Source: JALYJZ01 sp964476895
GTDB taxonomy: Bacteria > Patescibacteriota > SICC01
DNA: 37,517 nucleotides
Reading direction: 5' to 3'
Assembly (NCBI GenBank): GCA_964476895.1
Contig: CAYZCS010000003.1
Coordinates: 1-37,517 of the forward strand
Shown: piece by piece, positions 22,027-29,683 of the stretch
How the letters are laid out: each line of letters opens with the position of its first letter
Numbering within the stretch: the first letter of the stretch is position 1
Notes under the pieces: generated by a model
What the model was told of the DNA's origin: nothing
The model's input: the letters and a program-made list of their open reading frames with translations, nothing else
Databases searched by the model: none
Program-made: the position numbers and the translations under genes

Positions 22027-23526
22027 CTAGTTCGAGAGGTATTCGAGCAGCAGTCGCGTGCCCCAGCCCGATCCGCCCTTCTTGATGTACCCGCTGTCCT
22101 TGGCGGCCATCGCGGCACTGCCGATGTCGAGGTGGACCCACGGCGTCTTCCCGACGAAGTGCTTGAGCAGCAGCGGGCCGGAAAGGGTGTAGGCCCGGCC
22201 AGACACGATGTTCGAGAAGTCCGCGACCGCGCTCTTCGTCATCTCGTCGTACTCCTCGGGGAACGGCAGCGGCCAGACCCTTTCGCCGGTGCGTTCGCCG
22301 GCTTCCGTGAACCGCTCTTCCATCCGCGGCTGGCTGGCGAAGATCGCCGCGTACGACGGCCCCAGGCTGATCTCCGTGGCGGTCAGCGTCGCCAGGTCGA
22401 CGATCTCGTCCGGCTTGTCCTTGTCCACGGCATACGCGAGCGTGTCCGCCAGGGTCAGCCGGCCCTCCGCGTCGGTGTTGCCGACCTCGATGGTCTTGCC
22501 GTTGTAGGCCATGACCACATCTCCCGGTTTGTACGCCGATCCGCCGACCAGGTTCTCCGTCGCCGGGAGGTAGCCAGTGACCTTGTGCCGGACGCCGAGT
22601 TTCTTCAGCGCGCTCATCGCACCGAGCACCGCGGCACCGCCCGACATGTCGAGCTTCATGTCCTCGAGGGCCCCGCCGCGCGAAGGCTTCAGGTTCAACC
22701 CGCCGGAGTCGTAGGTGATGCTCTTGCCGACCAGGACGATGTGCTTCTGTTTGCCGGCGCCGGCCTTCCGCGAGCGGTACGTCAGTTTGATCAGCTGCGG
22801 CGGTTCGTCGGAACCGCGGGCGACGGCCAGGAGCGCGCCGAGCCCGGCCCGCTTGATCTCGGCCGGCCCGAGCACGGAAATGCCGAGCCCGCCCTTACGG
22901 GCCACCGCGCGGGCTTCTTTGGCGAGCTGTTTCGGCGTGAGGTGCGAGGGTGGTTCGTTGGCGAGGTCGCGGGCCAAGATCTGGGCCTCGGCGGCCGTCT
23001 GTCCCCGGCGGATTCCATCCATGGACTCACGGCGTGCCGTCGTTGAGCCGCCGACGAGGGTCAGCGTCTGTGCGGCCGTCTTGTCTTGTGACTTATGTTT
23101 GGTGAAGCGGTACGTCCCGAGCAAGGCTCCTTCGGCTACCGCTTCGGCCACGGTTACCACGTCCGGTCTTTGCCCGTCCGGAACGGGTCGAGCCAGTTTC
23201 GCGAGGTGGCAGGACTGTGCCTGCTGCATGGCCGCCGCCACTGATTTTCGAATCGCGTCCGGAGAGGCCGGCCAAGGACCCAGGCCCGTCAGGATAACTT
23301 TCCGTACCGGCAATAACCGCGCGTCGTGGTTGTGCACGACCAGCGTTTGGCCGAGTCCGCCCTCGAACTTGGCGGCTGCCATTTCTTTCTTCAAGAATCC
23401 TTTCAATCGCTTGTCTGCCTCGTGGGTGGCCGGTGGCAGCGTCTTCCTGCCTTTGGCCACATGGAGGATCAGCGCATCGAGATTCTTGGGATATGCTTGG
23501 GAAACGTGAAATTTCATTGAATTCAC
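22027..23526 (-). CDS. pepA: Leucyl aminopeptidase (M17 family)
   Basis: A 499-residue cytosolic metallo-aminopeptidase, normally a hexamer, that removes N-terminal residues from peptides. The C-terminal catalytic domain carries the metal and active-site motifs VGKSITYDSGGLNLKP (Lys and Asp), DMKLDMSGGAAVLG (Asp) and the signature NTDAEGRL (Asp, Glu and the catalytic Arg). The N-terminal 170 residues are the less conserved macro-like domain. GTG 23526 is six bases after TACATT (23538-23533) on the minus strand, which predicts a leaderless transcript. Confidence 0.95.
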   Translation of the reverse strand: MNSMKFHVSQAYPKNLDALILHVAKGRKTLPPATHEADKRLKGFLKKEMAAAKFEGGLGQTLVVHNHDARLLPVRKVILTGLGPWPASPDAIRKSVAAAMQQAQSCHLAKLARPVPDGQRPDVVTVAEAVAEGALLGTYRFTKHKSQDKTAAQTLTLVGGSTTARRESMDGIRRGQTAAEAQILARDLANEPPSHLTPKQLAKEARAVARKGGLGISVLGPAEIKRAGLGALLAVARGSDEPPQLIKLTYRSRKAGAGKQKHIVLVGKSITYDSGGLNLKPSRGGALEDMKLDMSGGAAVLGAMSALKKLGVRHKVTGYLPATENLVGGSAYKPGDVVMAYNGKTIEVGNTDAEGRLTLADTLAYAVDKDKPDEIVDLATLTATEISLGPSYAAIFASQPRMEERFTEAGERTGERVWPLPFPEEYDEMTKSAVADFSNIVSGRAYTLSGPLLLKHFVGKTPWVHLDIGSAAMAAKDSGYIKKGGSGWGTRLLLEYLSN

Positions 23527-23561
23527 CCGTAGAATGTAACAGTACCTAGTGTATAGGGCAT

Positions 23562-23635
23562 CGGGGCGTGGCGCAGCCTGGTAGCGCGCATCGTTCGGGA
23601 CGATGAGGTCGTGGGTTCAAATCCCGCCGCCCCGA
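23562..23635 (+). tRNA. tRNA-Pro (anticodon CGG)
   Basis: Acceptor CGGGGCG/CGCCCCG, anticodon stem CATCG/CGATG with loop TTCGGGA (CGG at 23596-23598) and T-arm GTGGG-TTCAAAT-CCCGC. The discriminator is A and CCA is not encoded. TATAGG ends four bases before the gene. Confidence 0.95.
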
Positions 23636-23740
23636 CAGGCAATCATGGTCGATCCTCCATTGACCCGCCGACCACCGGTCGGCATGGTAGGAGTGCCCTT
23701 TAACTTCCGTACTTGCCCCGATTCACCGAGGAAAGGAACC

Positions 23741-23914
23741 ATGATGGCACTACGCGACAGGATTCGCGCGAGCGCGTGGATGTTCGGTAACCTGGTCCGT
23801 CGCCTGACAGGCAGACAGGAGGTCCCGCTGCAGTGGGGACGCTCGAAAATCATGCCGCTCAGGAGAATCCGGATTACCGTGGACCCCAAAACGCTCGGTC
23901 GCCGTTCGCAGTAA
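23741..23914 (+). CDS. Small basic hypothetical protein, 57 aa
   Basis: A 57-residue, very basic protein (MMALRDRIRASAWMFGNLVRRLTG, then MPLRRIRITVDPKTLGRRSQ) with an amphipathic N-terminal helix. The start is well supported by GAGGAAAGGAACC just before ATG 23741. No family is recognised; it may bind membrane surface or nucleic acid. It lies between tRNA-Pro and a pair of strong hairpins at 23968-24037. Confidence 0.5.
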   Translation: MMALRDRIRASAWMFGNLVRRLTGRQEVPLQWGRSKIMPLRRIRITVDPKTLGRRSQ

Positions 23915-23967
23915 ACCCGAATTCGAAGACCTACAGACCCTACAGTCGTTCCGGAAGTATGGTCATC

Positions 23968-24037
23968 GGGGAAGTCATTCGTACACCACGAACCTTCCCC
24001 ATTCCCCCGAAGGCATCAGCGGTGCCCTCGGGGGAAT
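23968..24037. other. Two adjacent long hairpins in the intergenic region before the kinase gene
   Basis: Hairpin A joins GGGGAAG (23968-23974) to CTTCCCC (23994-24000) with an inner TTCGT-ACACC-ACGAA stem. Hairpin B starts at the next base: ATTCCCCCGA (24001-24010) pairs with TCGGGGGAAT (24028-24037), and GGCA pairs with TGCC inside. Neither is followed by a T run. The CTTCCCC arm of A could alternatively pair with the GGGGGAA arm of B. The rest of 23915-24104 holds only a TATAAT (24088-24093) for the kinase. Confidence 0.5.
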
Positions 24038-24104
24038 CATCGTGCCGTCTTGCATATTCATCCGTAGGCACGGCGGCATCCCGGCAGTATAATGCCTGCC
24101 TTGT

Positions 24105-24932
24105 ATGGCCAAGAAACCGTCCAAACGGAGCCACCGGGGCGACTCGTCTCGCAGCACCTCCGACCAGCTCAGGGACTCGGTCGAGGGACGTCAGCGCGAG
24201 TTCATCTCGATAGCTTCGCATGAGCTGCGCACGCCGCTCACCGCCCTGACCGGGTACTTGGCACTGGCCATGAGCACGGCCGATCCCGAGCAGAGCCGGG
24301 AATTCGTGGATCGGGCCTACAAGGCGTCCCAACGGCTCACTACCCTGGTGGAAGACTTGCTCCAAGTGGCCCGCATCGAGGAAGACCGTACGCCGTTCCA
24401 TCCGACCGCGGTCCATCCGGACGAAGCCATCCAGGAAATCCTCGACGATCTCCGCACGGCCGTCGACCGGAAGCAGATACGCATGACCCTGAAGGGCGAG
24501 CTCACCAAGCGAGATGTCATCCGCGTCGACCGGACGAAGTTCTGCCAGGTGCTCCGGAATGTCCTCGACAACGCGATCAAGTACACGCCCGCCGGCGGAC
24601 GCGTGGCGGTCGCTACCCGGGTGCGTGATCGGATGGTCCAGGTACGGATCCGCGACTGGGGCATCGGGATCGATGCCGAGAACCTGGAGAAGATCTTCGA
24701 CAAGTTCTTCCGCGAATACACGGAGCTCTCCGCCGCGGCCGGCGGCACCGGCCTGGGGCTTTTCATTACCAAACAGTTGGTCGAACGGCAGGGCGGGACG
24801 CTCCAAGTGAGGTCCCGACGTGGAGAAGGGACGACGGTGACCGTGTCGTTCCCGCGCAGCCGGCCGGTCGCGGCTCGCCGCCGCGGTGCTACAATGCAGA
24901 AAAGTACGCGGAAACAAAGCAAACAAACCTGA
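24105..24932 (+). CDS. Cytosolic sensor histidine kinase (HisKA + HATPase)
   Basis: A 275-residue kinase without membrane segments or sensor domain. HisKA has the phospho-acceptor His39 in ISIASHELRTPLTALTGYL. The ATPase domain has the N box LRNVLDNAIKYTP, G1 DWGIGI, the F box FDKFFREY and G2 GGTGLGLFITKQLVERQGG. The short basic N-terminus and tail give no input clue; it may sense through a partner. No response regulator is adjacent; one stands alone at 29593. ATG 24105 is 11 bases after TATAAT, with a five-base leader and no SD. GapN follows after 8 bp. Confidence 0.92.
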   Translation: MAKKPSKRSHRGDSSRSTSDQLRDSVEGRQREFISIASHELRTPLTALTGYLALAMSTADPEQSREFVDRAYKASQRLTTLVEDLLQVARIEEDRTPFHPTAVHPDEAIQEILDDLRTAVDRKQIRMTLKGELTKRDVIRVDRTKFCQVLRNVLDNAIKYTPAGGRVAVATRVRDRMVQVRIRDWGIGIDAENLEKIFDKFFREYTELSAAAGGTGLGLFITKQLVERQGGTLQVRSRRGEGTTVTVSFPRSRPVAARRRGATMQKSTRKQSKQT

Positions 24933-24940
24933 AACGACAT

Positions 24941-26326
24941 ATGCCCCCCCGACCCATCAGCGTCCGTTCTCCGATTGATGACAGTGAGGTTGGCCGTATC
25001 CCGCGTCAGCGGCGTTCCGATGTGGATGCCGCCTACAAGCGGTTGGCCACGGCCCAGCGGGAGTGGGCGGCCGTGCCGCTCCCGGACCGCTTCCGTACGG
25101 TCGGGCTGATCGCGAAAGTGCTGCGTCGCCACCGCCGCGAGCTGGCGGACCTGCTGATCCGGGAAATCGGGAAGACTCCCGGCGAGGCGGAAGGGGAGAT
25201 CGTCCGGACGGCGGAGCTGGTCGAGGAGACGGTCCGAGAGGCCCGGCGTCTGAAGCCCGAACGGATCCGCGCCGAGGACTTTCCCGGATTTCCGCGCGGC
25301 CGCACGCAGACCGTCGAACGGACGCCGCTTGGCGTGGTGCTCGCGATCGGTCCGTTCAACTATCCGGTCAATCTCTCCATCAGCAAGGTGGCGCCGGCGT
25401 TGGCGCTCGGGAACACCGTTCTCTGGAAACCGCCAACGCAGGGCGCCGTCACCTGCCGCCGTTTGCTCCAACTGCTCTACGCCGAGGGATTCCCGCGCGA
25501 CCTCCTGCGGATGGTCACCGGCACGTCATCCGAGATCGGCGACCACCTGGTGACGCACCCGCGGTGCGCGATGGTGGCGATGACCGGAAGCACCGCGGTC
25601 GGGCAACGGATCGCCGCGCGGACCGGGATGATTCCGCTGCTCCTCGAGCTTGGCGGCAACGACCCGGCGGTCGTTCTGGCCGATGCCGACCTCGACCTGG
25701 CCGCCAAGCACATCGCCGGCGGGGCGTTCAAGCTGGCGGGCCAGCGCTGTACCGCGGTGAAACGGGTGTACGTGATGGACCGTGTCGCGGACCGGCTGGT
25801 ACGGAAGATTACGGAACAAGTCGAAGCGAAGTTCGGTACTGCCGGTGACCCGCGGGAGCACCCGGTCAGTCCCGTGATCAGCGATGACCAGGCCAGGTAC
25901 CTGCGGACGCTCCTGTCCGATGCCAAGCGACGCGGGGCCCGGGTCGTCCGCGGCGGGACGATCCGCGGTCGGCACGTCGAGGCTACCGTGCTCGACCGTG
26001 TCCCGCACTCGGCCCGGGTCGTCCGCGAGGAACAGTTCGGCCCGATCCTGCCGGTCGTCCGCGTCCGGGATGCGGAGCAGGCCGTGCGGTTCGCCAACGA
26101 CTCCGAATACGGACTCCAGGCCTCGGTCTTCTCACGGAATGAAGCGCGCTGTCGGAAGATCGGAGCGCGGCTCGAAGCGGGTGGCGTCCACTTGAACGGC
26201 CCCGACCAGCGGGCGCCGGATAACTTCATGTTCACCGGCCACAAGGCCTCCGGCATCGGCGCGCAAGGCGTCCGGTTCGCCCTCGAGGCGATGAGCCGCC
26301 CCAAGGGCATCGTGACCAACCGGTAG
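24941..26326 (+). CDS. gapN: GapN-type NADP-dependent non-phosphorylating glyceraldehyde-3-phosphate dehydrogenase
   Basis: A 461-residue aldehyde dehydrogenase. The general-base Glu236 (LLLELGGNDP) and nucleophile Cys270 (GQRCTAVKRV) are present. GQRCTAVKR together with the end LNGPDQRAPDNFMFTGHKASGIGAQGVRFALEAMSRPKGIV are hallmarks of the GapN subfamily, which oxidises glyceraldehyde 3-phosphate directly to 3-phosphoglycerate with NADP, bypassing the ATP-forming step and supplying NADPH. The N-terminus is shorter than streptococcal GapN. It is 8 bp behind the histidine kinase gene and lacks an SD, so it may be co-transcribed. Confidence 0.88.
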   Translation: MPPRPISVRSPIDDSEVGRIPRQRRSDVDAAYKRLATAQREWAAVPLPDRFRTVGLIAKVLRRHRRELADLLIREIGKTPGEAEGEIVRTAELVEETVREARRLKPERIRAEDFPGFPRGRTQTVERTPLGVVLAIGPFNYPVNLSISKVAPALALGNTVLWKPPTQGAVTCRRLLQLLYAEGFPRDLLRMVTGTSSEIGDHLVTHPRCAMVAMTGSTAVGQRIAARTGMIPLLLELGGNDPAVVLADADLDLAAKHIAGGAFKLAGQRCTAVKRVYVMDRVADRLVRKITEQVEAKFGTAGDPREHPVSPVISDDQARYLRTLLSDAKRRGARVVRGGTIRGRHVEATVLDRVPHSARVVREEQFGPILPVVRVRDAEQAVRFANDSEYGLQASVFSRNEARCRKIGARLEAGGVHLNGPDQRAPDNFMFTGHKASGIGAQGVRFALEAMSRPKGIVTNR

Positions 26327-26344
26327 CGCACCACGGTCCTGACC

Positions 26345-26387
26345 CCAGGGTTCACTCCTTGACACATGGGGCGTTTTTTGCTATGCT
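26345..26387 (+). promoter_or_regulatory. Promoter of the M23 peptidase gene overlapping a possible gapN terminator
   Basis: TTGACA (26359-26364), 17 bp, TATGCT (26382-26387) is a near-consensus promoter. It overlaps a weak terminator-like element: CCCCA (26345-26349) could pair with TGGGG (26367-26371) before CGTTTTTT. Confidence 0.65.
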
Positions 26388-26421
26388 TTCCTAATTTTTG
26401 GAAATCGCTCTGACGCCTGAA

Positions 26422-27531
26422 ATGCAACACGAACATATAAAAAGTAAGGCCGGCGCACTGCTGCTGGCGGTTTTGGTCACCGGCGCGGGAATCCTGCCGG
26501 TGTCACCCGTCCGGGCCGAGGAAAGCCCGGTTCATGCGCACGACACCGCGGAGGACGAATCGCGTCTCCACGTCCTCGACGGCGAGCTGACGTCCATCGC
26601 GGAACGGATCCCGCAGGTCGAGTCGCAGCTTAAGGATGCCCGCAAGAAGCAGGCGGCGGTCGAAGCCGAACTTGGGGAAGTGCGCTCCGAGATGCAACGA
26701 CTCAGGCCCTCGCTCGAGGCCGCCCGGGCGGAGTACGAACACAAGCAGGGACTGCTGGCTGCCAGCATCGGCGAGGATTACCGCAGCAAGGATCCCGAGA
26801 CGATCGAATTACTGGCTGCCAGTGGGTCCGTTTCGGACGCGTTCACCAAGCTGAAGTACGCGGCGGTACTCGAGGAGCATCTCGACAAGCTGGCTCGCGA
26901 AGCCGACGCGGCGTACGATACGCTCCAGCAGCGAGGGGCCGCCCTCGAATCGCGGCAAGGTTCGCTGGAGCTGCTCGAACGGCAGGTCGAATCACTGAAC
27001 CGCTCGATCACCGCGCAACGCGACGAACTCAAGGAACTGCTTGAGAACCGGGCCCGTGAAGCGGCCTACCTTCAGGAAAAGATCGCCCGGGCCAAGCTGG
27101 TCCAGAGCCAGCTGCTCGATGAGGCCGGCGGCAACGCGATCTGGGGAAGCTTCTCGGAGGGCGCGCGCGTGAAGCAGGGCGAGACCATCGGCTTCGAGGG
27201 CTCCACCGGTTTCTCCACCGGGTGCCACACCCACTTCTCGGTGATCAAGGACGGTCGCTGGCATAACCCCGAAGTATTCTGGGCGAAGCTCAAGAAGCCG
27301 GACGGCTCCCTGGTGCAGCCGTACGGCTGGACGGCGTGGGCCAAGCAGGGCGTCTACGGCGGTAACATCCACAACGGCATCGACGTGGTGCAGGGCTGCG
27401 GCAAGCCGGTCCGGGCGGCTGCCGACGGTACCATCATCCGCGATACCCAGAACGACGGATCGGGCTTCGGGCACTACGTGATGATTCGTCACGCCGACGG
27501 GCTGATTACCCTCTACGCGCACCTGTTGTAG
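26422..27531 (+). CDS. Exported coiled-coil M23 peptidase with permuted catalytic domain
   Basis: A 369-residue protein: signal peptide (about 10-33), long coiled coil (about 45-235, CwlO/EnvC-like), then an M23 (LytM) peptidoglycan endopeptidase region in reversed order. First comes what is normally the C-terminal half, VKQGETIGFEGSTGFSTGCHTHFSV with His269 and His271. The normal N-terminal half follows: NIHNGIDVV with His317 and Asp321, then VRAAADGTI, FGHYVMIRH and, at the end, LYAHLL with His367. All five zinc-binding and catalytic positions exist, so an active, circularly permuted domain is likely. The start is ATG 26422; TTG 26398 is possible. There is no SD. Confidence 0.85.
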   Translation: MQHEHIKSKAGALLLAVLVTGAGILPVSPVRAEESPVHAHDTAEDESRLHVLDGELTSIAERIPQVESQLKDARKKQAAVEAELGEVRSEMQRLRPSLEAARAEYEHKQGLLAASIGEDYRSKDPETIELLAASGSVSDAFTKLKYAAVLEEHLDKLAREADAAYDTLQQRGAALESRQGSLELLERQVESLNRSITAQRDELKELLENRAREAAYLQEKIARAKLVQSQLLDEAGGNAIWGSFSEGARVKQGETIGFEGSTGFSTGCHTHFSVIKDGRWHNPEVFWAKLKKPDGSLVQPYGWTAWAKQGVYGGNIHNGIDVVQGCGKPVRAAADGTIIRDTQNDGSGFGHYVMIRHADGLITLYAHLL

Positions 27532-27538
27532 CGGGGCC

Positions 27539-28681
27539 TTAGGCGCCGTACTTCTTGCGATTCGCCTGGTAGACTTCCCGGAAGAGCAGGAGCTGGGCGC
27601 CGGTACCGGTCAGCAGCGTAGCGATTGTGACGATCGGTCCGACGACGGGCAGGATCGCGAGCACATAGTAGAGCGCCAGCCCGAGGATTCCCGCGCCGAG
27701 CGTCGGCCAGAAAGCGCCCGAAGCCTTCCGGATCACGGCCAAGCCCACCGTCAGCGCGACGAAGATCTTGGCGGTGTACAGGACGAGCGCATACCCGAAG
27801 AGCGTGAAGAGGCTGAGCGGGATGCCGACCACCGAGATCAGAAGGATGCCCGCCACGAACGGCACGACCAGCAGGAAAGCGATGCCGGCCAACAGGCTCA
27901 TGCCCGGCCGTTGCCTGATCAGCTCGCCTGCCCGTATCGCGCCGCGCCGGGCGTACAGGAGGATGCCGAGGAGGAGCAGGAGGGAAGCCAGGAACCAGTA
28001 GACCTGCCCGTTCAACCGCTCAGTGAAGGAGTCTTCACGCTGTTCGGTCTGCCGGGTGAAATCAATGGTACCGCCGACGGCCGCACCGTCCGCACGGTCC
28101 AGCTCTTGGGATCCTGAGTAACGGACGTCTCCGGTGACCCGCGCGGCCGGTCCGAGGCGGAACGCGCTGTTTGCGCTGCCGCGGATATCACCGCCGACCC
28201 GTCCGTTAACGGTCGTCTGATCCGTACTGAACCAGACGTTCCGACCGACGTTCCCTTCTATGGTGATCTCGGAGGCCGCCGTCGCGAGGTCGCGCCCGAC
28301 GGCCGCCCCTTCGGTCAATTCCACGGTGCCGGCGAAAACGATCACGTCACCGCCGACCCGTCCGTCTACGGTTATCTCGGACGCGGCGGTACGGAGCGAG
28401 CCGCCGACTTCGCCGGTGATGCGGACCGTGGCTCCGGCCGCCCAGACGCTCCCGGTCACCCGACCGGTAATGAGCACCTCACCGCCGGCCGCGACCACGT
28501 CACCTTCCACCGTGCCGGAGACCGTCACGGTTTCCCCGGCGCTGTAGAGGTCGTCACGGATCACCTGGTTCTCGCGGACGGTGATCGCATCGCCGGCCCG
28601 GCCGGTCGCCGCGTAGGCCGACGGTGCCGCCAGGAAGCTGCCGAGCAGCAGGATGACCAGTGCCAGTAGCGCCCGCTTCAT
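27539..28681 (-). CDS. Exported bactofilin-like repeat protein with C-terminal membrane region
   Basis: A 380-residue protein: signal peptide (MKRALLALVILLLGSFLAAPSAYA), a right-handed beta-helix-like stretch of GDV/GxV repeats (about 30-200; EGDVVAAGGEVLITGRVTGSVWAAGATVRITGEVGG is typical of polymer-forming bactofilin/DUF583 domains), then about four to five membrane helices (residues 230-360). Bactofilins are usually cytosolic; an exported, membrane-anchored version suggests an envelope scaffold. ATG 28681 is six bases after TATAGT (28693-28688), giving a leaderless mRNA. A second promoter lies at 28792-28820. It converges on the M23 gene with 7 bp between. Confidence 0.82.
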   Translation of the reverse strand: MKRALLALVILLLGSFLAAPSAYAATGRAGDAITVRENQVIRDDLYSAGETVTVSGTVEGDVVAAGGEVLITGRVTGSVWAAGATVRITGEVGGSLRTAASEITVDGRVGGDVIVFAGTVELTEGAAVGRDLATAASEITIEGNVGRNVWFSTDQTTVNGRVGGDIRGSANSAFRLGPAARVTGDVRYSGSQELDRADGAAVGGTIDFTRQTEQREDSFTERLNGQVYWFLASLLLLLGILLYARRGAIRAGELIRQRPGMSLLAGIAFLLVVPFVAGILLISVVGIPLSLFTLFGYALVLYTAKIFVALTVGLAVIRKASGAFWPTLGAGILGLALYYVLAILPVVGPIVTIATLLTGTGAQLLLFREVYQANRKKYGA

Positions 28682-28791
28682 GCGTTCACTATACCCTGCC
28701 TCCATATAGCAACAAGCGACCGGGCCAAGGGGGCAAGTCCGATCGCTCGCTGCGGGTGCCTCTGGAAGTGTGCGATTTCCAGAAGCCAGCC

Positions 28792-28820
28792 AGCGTAGCA
28801 ATAAACGCTACGGTTGTCAA
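28792..28820 (-). promoter_or_regulatory. Upstream promoter with an embedded palindrome
   Basis: TTGACA (28820-28815), 17 bp, TACGCT (28797-28792) on the minus strand. The perfect palindrome CGTAGC-N7-GCTACG (28794-28812) covers the spacer and most of the -10 box. A hairpin CTGGAA/TTCCAG follows about ten bases downstream. This would give a leader of about 100 bases for the bactofilin-like gene, or a short RNA. Confidence 0.6.
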
Positions 28821-28863
28821 CAAAAAGCATGACGCGGCGGCTTCGCCGGCGACCCGACCGGCT

Positions 28864-29046
28864 TCAGCTCTCGAAGCGGTGCAACAGCTTTTCGTTTTGC
28901 TGGGAAAGCCGGTTCAGGAGGCGCCGGATCTTCTCCGATTCGCGCCGCGTCGGGTTTTCCGCGGCGACGGTCTCCAGCATATAGTCGATATCCTCGTATT
29001 CTTCGAGGAGGACCTTGAGCAGATGCTGGACGTAGATCGTCTTCAT
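28864..29046 (-). CDS. Small helical hypothetical protein, 60 aa
   Basis: A 60-residue charged, all-helical protein (MKTIYVQHLLKVLLEEYEDIDYMLETV, then SEKIRRLLNRLSQQNEKLLHRF) with heptad-like leucines, so a short coiled-coil dimer is plausible. No family is recognised. There is no SD and no -10 box at leaderless distance. Instead a consensus promoter (29142-29115) and a terminator hairpin (29083-29056) lie just upstream, the T run ending ten bases before the ATG, so expression seems to depend on read-through. Confidence 0.6.
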   Translation of the reverse strand: MKTIYVQHLLKVLLEEYEDIDYMLETVAAENPTRRESEKIRRLLNRLSQQNEKLLHRFES

Positions 29047-29055
29047 GATGGTGAC

Positions 29056-29083
29056 AAAAAAACAGACACGGATGTGTCTGTTT
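29056..29083 (-). terminator. Rho-independent terminator just upstream of the 29046 gene
   Basis: On the minus strand AAACAGACAC, loop ATCC, GTGTCTGTTT, then a T run to 29056. The ATG of the next gene follows after ten bases, so the hairpin sits in that gene's leader. Confidence 0.85.
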
Positions 29084-29114
29084 CCCTTCGGCCCTCCGAA
29101 GAGGGGTGAGCCGA

Positions 29115-29142
29115 ATTATAGGCCGCTTGCCGGCCATGTCAA
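29115..29142 (-). promoter_or_regulatory. Perfect-consensus promoter
   Basis: TTGACA (29142-29137), 16 bp, TATAAT (29120-29115) on the minus strand, both boxes perfect. RNA should start near 29108 and reach the terminator at 29056 after about 50 bases. That leader can fold as TTCGG/CCGAA closing CCCTC-TTCG-GAGGG. Confidence 0.75.
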
Positions 29143-29170
29143 GGGAGGCAGCCCGGCATGTCCGGCGGCG

Positions 29171-29593
29171 CTACTTCGAGGGGGCGGATTTCGCGTGCGC
29201 CGCCTGGGCCTTGAGGACCGCCTTGATCTTCCCGACGATGTCGTCCGGCAGATGGAACGTCTTCACGAGGAATTCCTTGGCACCGAGCGACAAGGCCAGC
29301 TTCTTGTCGTTGTCGGCCTGTTCGCCGCCGAGGTTGGTCAGCACGATCACCGGGATCCGGCGGGTGGCGGCATTCTCGCGGAGTTTCCTGAGCACTTCGA
29401 ACCCGTTCATCTCCGGCAGCATGATATCGAGCAGGATCAGGTCGGGCTTCAACCGCTTGGTCCGGGCCAATCCCTCCTTGCCGTCGGTGCAGATGTCCAC
29501 GTCGAATCCCTCAAGCTCAAGCTTGGCCTGATAGAGCTCGGTGAGCATCGGATCGTCTTCGATCAGGAGGATACGGCCGGATGCTTCTGACAT
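29171..29593 (-). CDS. Single-domain response regulator (CheY-like)
   Basis: A 140-residue receiver domain without output domain. The acidic pocket is Glu12/Asp13/Asp14 (LLIEDDP), the phospho-acceptor Asp56 (LILLDIMLPEMNGFEVL), the switch Thr is in IPVIVLTNLGG and the conserved Lys is in AKEFLVKTF. The Ala-rich tail is short. It probably relays phosphate or acts by protein contact; the orphan kinase at 24105 is a possible partner, but nothing proves it. TATCAT (29607-29602) is eight bases before ATG 29593, with no SD. Confidence 0.92.
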   Translation of the reverse strand: MSEASGRILLIEDDPMLTELYQAKLELEGFDVDICTDGKEGLARTKRLKPDLILLDIMLPEMNGFEVLRKLRENAATRRIPVIVLTNLGGEQADNDKKLALSLGAKEFLVKTFHLPDDIVGKIKAVLKAQAAHAKSAPSK

Positions 29594-29683
29594 AACCACC
29601 TATGATAGGGACTCCTGGTGAATCGTCAATGCCGTTTCTGACAAGTTGCCGGAGGGGCGACCGGGCGTATGATGTCAGATACC

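Noticed and set aside
26422..27531. Frameshift or truncation explaining the odd order of the M23 motifs
   Set aside because: One continuous frame with ordinary codon use, and each catalytic residue occurs once and is intact.
28682..28801. N-terminal extension of the bactofilin-like protein to a TTG at 28801
   Set aside because: It would run through a -10 box and a hairpin and would bury the clear signal peptide that starts at 28681.
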